Below, in pieces: positions 27,768 to 34,925 of a DNA stretch of 64,000 bases; position 1 is the stretch's first letter; every line of letters begins with the position of its first letter. The notes under the pieces were generated by a model that saw only the letters and a list, made by a program, of their open reading frames with translations, was not told where the DNA came from and did not search any database. This stretch comes from Rhodospirillaceae bacterium (GTDB lineage: Bacteria; Pseudomonadota; Alphaproteobacteria; SHVZ01), in contig JAEULB010000092.1 of the NCBI GenBank assembly GCA_016792585.1, forward strand, positions 1-64,000, read 5' to 3'. The position numbers and the translations under genes were made by a program.

Positions 27768-28661
27768 ATGCCCACCTTTTCCGCCCCTGTCCGCGCGACC
27801 CTGCTGATGCTGGCCGCGACCTTCGTGTCCGGTCTGCAGAACTGCCTGATGCGGCTGATCGCCGACCACGGCATCGACGCCTTCCAGATCACTTTGTTCA
27901 GGAATCTCTTCGGGCTGATCTCGGTCACCGCGATCATCCTGTGGGTGGACCGCCGGATACCCAGGACCCACTGGTTCTGGCCGATCACGCTCTCGTGTTT
28001 CCTTCATGTCGCCTCGATGCTGGCCTTCATCTACGGGCTCAGCCTGCTGCCGCTCAACGAATCGGCGGCCTTGAGCTTCGCCGCGCCGCTGTTCGTCACC
28101 ATCGGCGCCGCCCTCTTCCTCGGCGAGACCGTACGCGCGCGGCGCTGGAGCGCGGTCGCCGCCGGGTTCGTCGGCGTCCTGATCATCCTCAGGCCCGGTT
28201 TCATACCGATCAGCTTCGGCGCGATGATGATCCTGTTCTCCTGCATGATGGGTGCGGCGGTCACGCTGATGTTCAAGACCTTCGCCGGCAACGAGCGGCC
28301 CCTCACCTTGATCTTCTACCAATGCCTCGTCGCCTCGGTGCTGTCGGTGCCGGGCGGTGCCTGGGTGTGGGTCACGCCGAGCCTGCCGATCTTCTTCGCG
28401 CTGGCCTCGATCGGGCTGATCGGCACCTTCGGCTGGCTCTGCTTCCTGCGCGCCTGCAAGCTGATGGACGCCAGCGCGATCCAGCCGATCGAGTTCGTCA
28501 AGCTGCCCTCGGTCGCGTTCTTCGCCTATCTGATGTTCGGCGAGACGCCTGACCGCTGGGTGTGGCTCGGCGCCGCGGTGATTTTCTCGTCCACCCTCTA
28601 CATCGCCCACCGCGAGGCGGTGGTCGCCCGCCGGCGCGCGCTTTCCGGCGCCGACCGATGA
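27768..28661 (+). CDS. EamA/DMT family transporter (array gene 1 of 5)
   Basis: This is a 297-residue inner-membrane protein with about ten hydrophobic segments and two EamA repeats. The shared array signature LPLNESAALSFAAPLF, then GAALFLGETVRARRW and GFVGVLIILRPG, lies in the first repeat, and the second ends with WVWLGAAVIFSSTLYIAHRE. DMT proteins export or import metabolites such as amino acids or nucleotide sugars; substrate unknown. It overlaps array gene 2 by 4 nt (ATGA at 28658-28661) and is closest in sequence to gene 2. Confidence 0.92.
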   Translation: MPTFSAPVRATLLMLAATFVSGLQNCLMRLIADHGIDAFQITLFRNLFGLISVTAIILWVDRRIPRTHWFWPITLSCFLHVASMLAFIYGLSLLPLNESAALSFAAPLFVTIGAALFLGETVRARRWSAVAAGFVGVLIILRPGFIPISFGAMMILFSCMMGAAVTLMFKTFAGNERPLTLIFYQCLVASVLSVPGGAWVWVTPSLPIFFALASIGLIGTFGWLCFLRACKLMDASAIQPIEFVKLPSVAFFAYLMFGETPDRWVWLGAAVIFSSTLYIAHREAVVARRRALSGADR

Positions 28662-29551
28662 ACCCATCCGTCGTCGCCACCGTCTACGCGCTGCTGACGG
28701 TCCTGATCACCGGCCTCCAGAACATCACGATCCGGCTCGCCGCCGATGACGGCGCGCACTCGTTCCAGATCGTGCTGTTCCGGAACCTGTTCGGCCTGGT
28801 CTCGGTCGTGGCGATCATCCTCTGGACCGAACGTACGCTGCCTCGGAGCCGCTATGCCGGCCTTATCGCCATCGCCTGCATCGCGCACGTAGGCTCGATG
28901 TTCTCCGGGTATTTCGGGATCGCGGTCCTGCCGCTGAACGAGTCGGCAGCGCTCGCCTTCGCGATGCCGCTGTTCGCCACGATGGGCGCCGCCCTCTTCC
29001 TCGGTGAGACCGTACGCGCGCGGCGCTGGAGCGCGGTGGTCGCCGGGTTCGTCGGCGTCCTGATCATTCTCCGGCCGGGCGTCATTCCCTTCGAGCTCGG
29101 TGCGGCGATGGTCCTGATCTCGGCGATGCTGGGAGCGGCGATCACGCTGGTCTTCAAGCACTTCATCGGCGGCGAGAGGGCAACGACGCTGATCCTCTAC
29201 CAGTCGCTGTTCTCGGCACTGTTCTCGGTGCCGCCGGCGGCCTTCGTCTGGGAGGTGCCGGCGAACCTCGCGCTCTGGATGATGATCGCCAACGGCATCC
29301 TCGGCACCGTCGGCTGGATCACCTTCCTCCGTGCCTGTGCGCTCGCCGACGCCAGCGCGCTGATGCCGTTCGAGTTCCTGCGCCTGCCGGTGGTCGCGAT
29401 CTTCGCCTACCTGCTGTTCGGCGAGGTGCCGGACCAGTGGGTGTGGCTCGGCGCCGCGGTAATCTTTTCCTCGACCCTCTACATCGCCCACCGCGAGGCC
29501 GTGGTCGCGCGCCAGGCCCGGGCGCGCCCGGCAGCCGGGGACCAGCCGTGA
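28658..29551 (+). CDS. EamA/DMT family transporter (array gene 2 of 5)
   Basis: This 297-residue paralogue of gene 1 has about ten spans. It shares QNITIRLAADDGAHSFQIVL at the N-terminus, VLPLNESAALAFAMPLFATM and WVWLGAAVIFSSTLYIAHRE. The start at 28658 is fixed by the ATGA overlap; the longer frame opening at 28562 is read from within gene 1. DNA around 28985-29065 is nearly identical to the matching part of gene 1. It overlaps gene 3 by GTGA at 29548-29551. Confidence 0.92.
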   Translation: MNPSVVATVYALLTVLITGLQNITIRLAADDGAHSFQIVLFRNLFGLVSVVAIILWTERTLPRSRYAGLIAIACIAHVGSMFSGYFGIAVLPLNESAALAFAMPLFATMGAALFLGETVRARRWSAVVAGFVGVLIILRPGVIPFELGAAMVLISAMLGAAITLVFKHFIGGERATTLILYQSLFSALFSVPPAAFVWEVPANLALWMMIANGILGTVGWITFLRACALADASALMPFEFLRLPVVAIFAYLLFGEVPDQWVWLGAAVIFSSTLYIAHREAVVARQARARPAAGDQP

Positions 29552-30426
29552 GCCCGATGGTCCAGGCCATGAGCCTCATCCTCGCGGCGCAGCTCTCAAC
29601 CGCCTTTCAGAACGTCGCCATCCGGCTTGCGGCCGACGACGGCATCCATCCCTTCCAGATCGCGTGGGTTCGCGGCGTCGTCGGCTTCGTCATGGTCGCG
29701 GCCTTCATCCTCTGGCGCGAGCGCGCAATCCCAAGGCCGAAGGCGATCGGGCAGCTGGTCGCGGTCGGATTCGCCCATGTCGCGGCAATGGTCAGCTTCT
29801 TCTACGGCGTGGCGCTGATCCCGCTGAACGAGTCGACCGCGCTCAGCTTCGCGGCGCCGCTGTTCGGGACCATCGGGGCCGCCCTCTTCCTCGGCGAGAC
29901 GGTCCGCCTCAGGCGCTGGATCGCCGTCGCGATCGGCTTCGTCGGCGTGCTGATCGTGCTTCGCCCGGGCGTGGTGACGATCGGCCTCGGCACCGCCCTC
30001 GTCCTCGTCTCGACCGTCGCCTTCGCCGTGGTGACGCTGCTGTTCCGGACGCTCTCGAGGACCGACCCGCCGACGACGATCGTCTTCTACCAGAGCCTGT
30101 TCTTCTCGGTCGTCACCCTCGCCCCGGCCGCACCGGTGCTCGCCATGCCGTCCGCCTACGCCTTCCTGATGATGGTGATGGTGGCCGTGCTCGGCACCTT
30201 CGGCATGGTTGCCTATACCCGCGCCTTCGCGATCGCCGAGGCCTCCGCGATCCTGCCGTTCGAGTTCTCCCGCCTCCCCTTCATCGCCATCGTCGCCTTC
30301 CTGGTGTTCGGCGAGCGGCCGGACCAATGGGTCTGGCTGGGAGCGGCGGTGATCTTCGGCTCGACTCTTTATATCGCCCATCGCGAGGCCGCCGCCGCCC
30401 GCCGTACCGTCGGGAAGACGGCGTGA
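29548..30426 (+). CDS. EamA/DMT family transporter (array gene 3 of 5)
   Basis: This is a 292-residue ten-span paralogue (QNVAIRLAADDGIHPFQIAW; IPLNESTALSFAAPLFGTIG). It looks intermediate between the gene 1/2 and gene 4/5 types. I use GTG 29548 because it overlaps the previous stop as GTGA, matching the rest of the array; ATG 29557 is an alternative. The second repeat ends WVWLGAAVIFGSTLYIAHRE as in genes 4 and 5. Overlap with gene 4 is GTGA at 30423-30426. Confidence 0.9.
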   Translation: MSPMVQAMSLILAAQLSTAFQNVAIRLAADDGIHPFQIAWVRGVVGFVMVAAFILWRERAIPRPKAIGQLVAVGFAHVAAMVSFFYGVALIPLNESTALSFAAPLFGTIGAALFLGETVRLRRWIAVAIGFVGVLIVLRPGVVTIGLGTALVLVSTVAFAVVTLLFRTLSRTDPPTTIVFYQSLFFSVVTLAPAAPVLAMPSAYAFLMMVMVAVLGTFGMVAYTRAFAIAEASAILPFEFSRLPFIAIVAFLVFGERPDQWVWLGAAVIFGSTLYIAHREAAAARRTVGKTA

Positions 30427-31307
30427 TCCGTTTAAGCCCGCTGATCGCCGCCGTGCTCCTGATGGGAACGGCGGCAGCCCTGACCGCGGCGCAGAACACG
30501 CTGATCCGCTTCCTCGGCGACAGCGGCATCCATCCGTTCGAGATCGCCTTCTTCCGCTGCGTCTTCGGTTTCCTGACCGTGGCACCGCTGGTCGTCTGGT
30601 CCGAGCGCGCCTGGCCTCGCACCCATGCGGCCCGGCCGCTGGCGGCCTCCGGCATGTTCCATTTCACGGCGATGATCTGCTTCTTCACCGGCGTGACGCT
30701 GATCCCGCTGAACGAGTCGGCGGCGCTGACCTTCGCCGGTCCGCTCTTCGCCACGGTCGGCGCCGCGCTGTTCCTTGGCGAAAAGGTGCGGGCGCGACGC
30801 TGGGCGGCGATCGTCGTCGGCTTCATCGGCGTGCTGATCGTGCTCCGGCCCGGTGCCGTGCCGGTCAGCCTCGGTGCCGCGCTGGTGCTTTTTGCGAACA
30901 TCTCCTTCGCCGGCGTCTCGCTGCTGGTGAAGAAGATGTCGGGCACGGAGAAGACGACAACCGTGGTCTTCTACCAGACGCTGATCGTGATGGTCCTGAC
31001 CTTCCCGCTGGCGCTCTGGCACTGGAAGACGCCGACGTCGCACGAGCTTCTGCTGGTCGCCACCCTGGGCGCGCTCTGCACCGCCGGCTGGCTCTGCTTC
31101 ACCCGCGCCTTCGCGCTGGCCGATGCGTCGGCGATCCTGCCGCTCGAGTTCACGCGGCTGCCCTTCGTCGCGATCCTGGCCTACGTCGTGTTCGGCGAGG
31201 TGCCGGACCAGTGGGTGTGGCTCGGCGCTGCGGTGATCTTCGGCTCGACCCTCTACATCGCCCATCGCGAGCACTTGGCCCATCGCCGGGCGCGCGACAA
31301 GGCATGA
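30423..31307 (+). CDS. EamA/DMT family transporter (array gene 4 of 5)
   Basis: This is a 294-residue ten-span paralogue with NTLIRFLGDSGIHPFEIAFF, IPLNESAALTFAGPLFATVG and the distinctive SLLVKKMSGTEKTTTVVFYQ also found in gene 5. The GTG start at 30423 is set by the GTGA overlap with gene 3. It ends in ATGA overlap with gene 5 at 31304-31307. Substrate unknown. Confidence 0.9.
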   Translation: MIRLSPLIAAVLLMGTAAALTAAQNTLIRFLGDSGIHPFEIAFFRCVFGFLTVAPLVVWSERAWPRTHAARPLAASGMFHFTAMICFFTGVTLIPLNESAALTFAGPLFATVGAALFLGEKVRARRWAAIVVGFIGVLIVLRPGAVPVSLGAALVLFANISFAGVSLLVKKMSGTEKTTTVVFYQTLIVMVLTFPLALWHWKTPTSHELLLVATLGALCTAGWLCFTRAFALADASAILPLEFTRLPFVAILAYVVFGEVPDQWVWLGAAVIFGSTLYIAHREHLAHRRARDKA

Positions 31308-32203
31308 CCGCCTTCAGCCCTCTGCTGGTCGCGGCATCGCTGATGACGCTGTCGGCGACGACGATCGCGGTCGGTAACACGCTGATCCGGTCGCTCGGCG
31401 ACATCGGCATCCATCCTTTCGAGATCGCCTTCTTCCGCTGCGCCTTCGGCTTCGCCACCGCGGCGCCGATCGTGCTGTGGCAGACGGGCGGCTGGCCCCG
31501 GACCACGGCGGTCAGGCCGCTGATCGCCTCGGGTCTCTGCCACTACGCCTCGATGCTGTGCTTCTTCACCGGCGTCACGCTGATGCCGCTGAACGAGTCG
31601 GCGGCGCTCAGCTTCGCCACGCCGCTCTTCGCCACCGTCGGCGTCGCCCTCTTCCTCGGCGAGACGGTGCGGGCGCGCCGCTGGATCGCGATCGTCGTCG
31701 GCTTCATCGGCGTGCTGATCGTGCTCAGGCCGGGCGCGGTGCCGCTCGGCCTGGGGCCTGTCCTGGTGATCCTCTCGACCGTGACCTTCGCCGGCGTCAC
31801 CGTGCTGGTGAAGATGATGTCGGGCACCGAGAAGACCGCGACGGTGGTGTTCTACCAGAGCCTGACCGTCATGGTGCTGACCTTCCCGCTTGCGGTCTGG
31901 CACTGGACGACTCCGTCGCTGCCGGCCTTCGTGGCACTGGCGGCCCTGGGCGCGCTCAGCACGCTCGGATGGCTCTGCTTCACCCGCGCCTTCGCGCTGG
32001 CGGACGCGTCGGCGATCCTGCCGTTCGAGTTCACGCGCATGCCGTTCATCGCGATCCTCGCCTATCTCGTCCTGGGCGAGGTTCCCGACAAGTGGACATG
32101 GGTCGGGGCTGCGGTGATCTTCGGCTCGACCCTCTACATCGCGCACCGCGAGCACGCGGCCCACAAGCGCGATCAGATCCAGCGCCGGACCGAAGAGCAG
32201 TAG
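31304..32203 (+). CDS. EamA/DMT family transporter (array gene 5 of 5)
   Basis: This is a 299-residue ten-span paralogue closest to gene 4 (NTLIRSLGDIGIHPFEIAFF; MPLNESAALSFATPLFATVG; VLVKMMSGTEKTATVVFYQS). It starts within the ATGA overlap with gene 4. Its C-terminus (HKRDQIQRRTEEQ) is basic and overlaps the 3' end of the convergent methyltransferase-like gene by 31 nt. Confidence 0.9.
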   Translation: MTAFSPLLVAASLMTLSATTIAVGNTLIRSLGDIGIHPFEIAFFRCAFGFATAAPIVLWQTGGWPRTTAVRPLIASGLCHYASMLCFFTGVTLMPLNESAALSFATPLFATVGVALFLGETVRARRWIAIVVGFIGVLIVLRPGAVPLGLGPVLVILSTVTFAGVTVLVKMMSGTEKTATVVFYQSLTVMVLTFPLAVWHWTTPSLPAFVALAALGALSTLGWLCFTRAFALADASAILPFEFTRMPFIAILAYLVLGEVPDKWTWVGAAVIFGSTLYIAHREHAAHKRDQIQRRTEEQ

Positions 32204-32685
32204 GCGCGGTAGGCGTCGCCGAACCTGGCTTCGAGGTAGCGTTCCTCGCGGCCGATCACGCCGTAGCGCATCACGATCAACACCGGCGCCAGCAGCACGA
32301 TCGGCCACAGGCTGCCATATCCCAGCGCAAGCGCGAGATAGACCAGCGTCAGGCCCAGATAGATCGGGTTGCGCGAAAAGCCATACGGCCCCGAGGTCAC
32401 CAGCGCCGTCGTCGGCATCCAGGTCGGCACGTTGGTCCCGGCGGCGCTGAAGCGGCGGAAGCAGGCGACGAGCAATCCGACGCCGAGGACCAGCACCGCG
32501 CCGGCCACGTACAGCCTGAACGCGAATTCCGGTATCGGCGCTGGGAACACGAGATCGAGCAGGCCGCCGGCCACCAGCGTGCCGAGATAGAGCACGGGCG
32601 GCCTGACCGCGACGCCCGCCGTATCCTGGGCGCCGCTCACAGGCGGCTTCTCAGCCGGTTTCTGCGTGTCCGGAACATGGCGCAC
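32173..32685 (-). CDS. Isoprenylcysteine carboxyl methyltransferase (ICMT)-like membrane protein
   Basis: The translation from GTG 32685 has 170 residues and several membrane spans, and ends with the PEMT/ICMT signature SGPYGFSRNPIYLGLTLVYL and REERYLEARFGDAYRAYCSS. Bacterial members methylate phospholipid or small substrates and are often of unknown role. The start is doubtful: the ribosome site AAGGAGG overlaps the GTG at 32685, while GTG 32640 (155 residues) overlaps the stop of a short leader frame as GTGA. It follows marR by 49 nt and has a copy of the marR palindrome in its promoter. Confidence 0.85.
   Translation of the reverse strand: MRHVPDTQKPAEKPPVSGAQDTAGVAVRPPVLYLGTLVAGGLLDLVFPAPIPEFAFRLYVAGAVLVLGVGLLVACFRRFSAAGTNVPTWMPTTALVTSGPYGFSRNPIYLGLTLVYLALALGYGSLWPIVLLAPVLIVMRYGVIGREERYLEARFGDAYRAYCSSVRRWI
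32637..32678 (-). CDS. Possible 13-codon leader peptide before the ICMT-like gene
   Basis: A short frame MFRTRRNRLRSRL starts at ATG 32678, 6 nt after the ribosome site AGGAGG (32690-32685), and stops with TGA at 32639-32637. That TGA overlaps GTG 32640, an in-frame start of the ICMT-like gene. Five of its 13 residues are arginine, some from rare AGA codons. This is a reading of spacing and frames only; it may simply be an upstream initiation that couples to the main gene. Confidence 0.35.
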   Translation of the reverse strand: MFRTRRNRLRSRL

Positions 32686-32700
32686 CTCCTTGCAGGGAGG

Positions 32701-32729
32701 AGAATGAAGAACGACAACCTAGTTGTCAA
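32701..32729 (-). promoter_or_regulatory. Promoter of the ICMT-like gene with MarR-type operator
   Basis: On the minus strand TTGACA (32729-32724), 17 nt, then CATTCT (32706-32701) makes a good sigma70-type promoter. Overlapping the -35 is the perfect palindrome GACAAC-CTA-GTTGTC (32713-32727). The same 15-bp sequence, with 11 identical positions, lies in front of marR. A bound dimer would block RNA polymerase. Confidence 0.6.
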
Positions 32730-32734
32730 TATAG

Positions 32735-33256
32735 CTAGGGAAGCCTGTCCGCCCGCGCCTTCACGTCCGCGCTCAGCCGCCGCAGGACCGCGGCGGCTGA
32801 GCGGACATCCGTCTCGCCGAGTCCCTCGCCGAGAGTGGAGGCGATCTTCCGGAAACGGGCGCTCATGTCGTCGTAGTGCGCCTCGCCCTTGGGTGTGAGC
32901 TGTACGAGCTTCGAGCGCAGGTGCTTCGGGTTGTCGACGAACTTGACGAGCCCTTCCTCGGCGAGCTCATCCGCCAGCTTCTGCATGCGCTGCCGGCTGG
33001 TCGGCCGCATCTCGGCGATCTGCGGCACGGTGAGCGGACCGAGCAGCGCCAGGCTCCGCATGAAGCCGAAGGCGCCACCGCCCCAGCTGGTGATCAGGCC
33101 GGTCTTCTGTCCCATCGCCCGCATCCGGAAGAAGCACTGGGCCACTTCGAGGATCAGTTCGGCGACCGCCTCGGTCTTGCCGTCAGCGCTGGGGGCCGCC
33201 CCGGTCTTCCGTCGTGCCAATGCCGCCGCCTCCGCTGGTTTCAGCGGCGGCAGCAT
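32735..33256 (-). CDS. MarR family transcriptional regulator
   Basis: This is a winged-helix regulator of about 161-173 residues. The DNA-binding region includes LTVPQIAEMRPTSRQRMQKL as recognition helix and LRSKLVQLTPKGEAHYDDMS as wing and linker, with helical dimerisation ends. The start is uncertain: ATG 33256 has no ribosome site and lies inside the predicted promoter, while TTG 33220 follows GGAGG at 8 nt and would give 161 residues. It sits between the peptide ABC operon and the ICMT-like gene, all on the minus strand, and probably represses itself and that gene. Confidence 0.92.
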   Translation of the reverse strand: MLPPLKPAEAAALARRKTGAAPSADGKTEAVAELILEVAQCFFRMRAMGQKTGLITSWGGGAFGFMRSLALLGPLTVPQIAEMRPTSRQRMQKLADELAEEGLVKFVDNPKHLRSKLVQLTPKGEAHYDDMSARFRKIASTLGEGLGETDVRSAAAVLRRLSADVKARADRLP

Positions 33257-33261
33257 CCCTA

Positions 33262-33282
33262 GTTGACACCATGATTGTCAAC
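33262..33282 (-). promoter_or_regulatory. MarR-type operator in front of marR
   Basis: GTTGACA-CCATGAT-TGTCAAC is a perfect 7-bp inverted repeat and contains TTGACA on the minus strand as a possible -35. The central 15 bases GACAATCATGGTGTC match the ICMT operator GACAACTAGGTTGTC at 11 positions. This points to autoregulation. It lies in the 41-nt gap between the dppF-type gene and marR. Confidence 0.6.
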
Positions 33283-33297
33283 GCGACGGAGAGACCT

Positions 33298-34092
33298 TCA
33301 GGCCCCGGCCTCGTCCAGCGCCTTTGCCACCTGGGCCGAGGTCAGGCGCTTGTCGTAGCCGAGGCTCGCCTCGAACAGCTGGCGCGTATAGGCCTCGCGG
33401 TAGCGCCGCTCGACCAGGTCGCCGACGGTCAGCTCCTCGTAGATCTTGCCGTGGTTCATCACCGCCAGCCGGTCGCACATGTGGCTGACGACGGAGAGGT
33501 CGTGGCTGACCAGCAGGAAGGTGAGGCCGGTCGAGTCGCGGATGTCGGTCAGCAGGTTAAGGATCTCCGCCTGCACCGAGACGTCGAGCGCCGAGGTGGG
33601 CTCGTCGAGCAGCATCAGCTTGGGCTCGAGGATCAGCGCCCGCGCGATCGCAACACGCTGGCGCTGGCCGCCGGAAAGCTGGTGCGGGTAGCGGAAGCGG
33701 AAGGCGGGACCGAGGCCCACCTGCTTCAGCACCCGGTCAATGCGCTCGTCGGCGCGGTCGAGCCCGTGGATCTTGATCGGCTCCATCAGCGTGCCGTTGA
33801 CGGTGAAGCGCGGATGCAGCGAGCCGTAGGGATCCTGGAAGACGATCTGGGCCAGCTTGTAGAAGGCGCGTTCGCGCTTCGGCGTCAGCTGCTTGCCGTC
33901 GATGCGGATCGTGCCTTCCCAGTTCGAGTTGAGGCCGGCGAGAGCGCGCAGGATCGTGGTCTTGCCGCAGCCGGACTCGCCGACCAGGCCGAAGGCCTCG
34001 CCGGTCTTCACGGTGAAGCTGACATTGTCGACCGCGGTCATCGCCGCCTTGCCGATGCCGAAACGGACGGTGAGGTTCTGGACTTCGATCAT
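33298..34092 (-). CDS. Peptide-type ABC transporter ATP-binding protein (DppF/OppF-like)
   Basis: This is a 264-residue ABC ATPase with Walker A GLVGESGCGKTT, Q-loop IVFQDPYGSLHPRFTV, signature LSGGQRQRVAIARAL and Walker B LMLLDEPTSALD. It pairs with the other ATPase under the importer. The start at 34092 (MIEVQNLTVRFGIG) is used because the longer frame runs inside the upstream gene. It is last in the substrate-binding protein, two permeases, two ATPases order, 2 nt after its partner's stop. Confidence 0.94.
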   Translation of the reverse strand: MIEVQNLTVRFGIGKAAMTAVDNVSFTVKTGEAFGLVGESGCGKTTILRALAGLNSNWEGTIRIDGKQLTPKRERAFYKLAQIVFQDPYGSLHPRFTVNGTLMEPIKIHGLDRADERIDRVLKQVGLGPAFRFRYPHQLSGGQRQRVAIARALILEPKLMLLDEPTSALDVSVQAEILNLLTDIRDSTGLTFLLVSHDLSVVSHMCDRLAVMNHGKIYEELTVGDLVERRYREAYTRQLFEASLGYDKRLTSAQVAKALDEAGA

Positions 34093-34094
34093 GG

Positions 34095-34925
34095 TCAGAG
34101 TGCCCAGGCCGGATCGCGAACCAGCGTCGAGAGGTGCTTCCTTCGCTCGCCGATGCGCGGCAGCGAGGCGAGAAGCCCCTGGGTGTAGGGATGCTTCGCG
34201 TCGCGAAGCTCGGAGGCCTTGCACTCCTCGACGATGCGGCCGGCATACATGATCAGCACGCGGTCGCAGAACGTGGCGACCAAGTTGAGGTCGTGGCTGA
34301 TGAACATCAGGCCGAGACCGCGCCGCGACACGAGATCGTCGAGGATCGCCAGAACCTGCATGCGAACGGTGACGTCGAGAGCCGAGGTCGGCTCGTCGGC
34401 GATCAGCAGCTTCGGCTCCGGCACCAGCATCATCGCGATCATGACGCGCTGGCCCATGCCGCCCGAGCACTCGTGCGGGTAGAGATTGTAGACGCGCTCC
34501 GGATTGCGGATCTTCACCGCCTCCAGCATCGCCAGCACGCGTTCGCGCGCTTCCGACCTGCTAAGTCCGGGCGGCAGCGCCTCGGCGACCTGGTCGCCGA
34601 CGCGCATCACCGGATCGAGGGAGAACTTCGGGTCCTGCAGGATCATGCCGATGCGGCTTCCGCGCACCTTCAGCATGTCCGTCTCGGTGGCGCCGGCGAG
34701 GTCGAGCTCCTCGAAGCGCATCTTCTTCGCGCTGACCGTGCCGTTGCCGGGGGTCAGCTTCAGGATGGCGCGCCCGGTCGCGGACTTGCCGGAACCGGAC
34801 TCGCCGACGATGCCCACCTTCTCCTTGCCGACGGTGAAAGAGATGTCGCGCACCGCCCGGACCAGGCGGTGCGGGGTCTTGAAGGTGACATTGAGGTCTT
34901 CGACCTCGAGCAGAGGCTGGGTCAT
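34095..34925 (-). CDS. Peptide-type ABC transporter ATP-binding protein (DppD/OppD-like)
   Basis: This is a 276-residue ATPase with Walker A GIVGESGSGKSATG, Q-loop MILQDPKFSLDP, signature CSGGMGQRVMIAMML (LSGGQ degenerate to CSGGM, as is common in OppD types) and Walker B LLIADEPTSALD. It overlaps the upstream permease by 4 nt at 34922-34925. It lacks the extended C-terminal oligopeptide/Fe-S region seen in many OppD proteins, ending soon after the AKHPYTQGLLASLP segment. Confidence 0.94.
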   Translation of the reverse strand: MTQPLLEVEDLNVTFKTPHRLVRAVRDISFTVGKEKVGIVGESGSGKSATGRAILKLTPGNGTVSAKKMRFEELDLAGATETDMLKVRGSRIGMILQDPKFSLDPVMRVGDQVAEALPPGLSRSEARERVLAMLEAVKIRNPERVYNLYPHECSGGMGQRVMIAMMLVPEPKLLIADEPTSALDVTVRMQVLAILDDLVSRRGLGLMFISHDLNLVATFCDRVLIMYAGRIVEECKASELRDAKHPYTQGLLASLPRIGERRKHLSTLVRDPAWAL

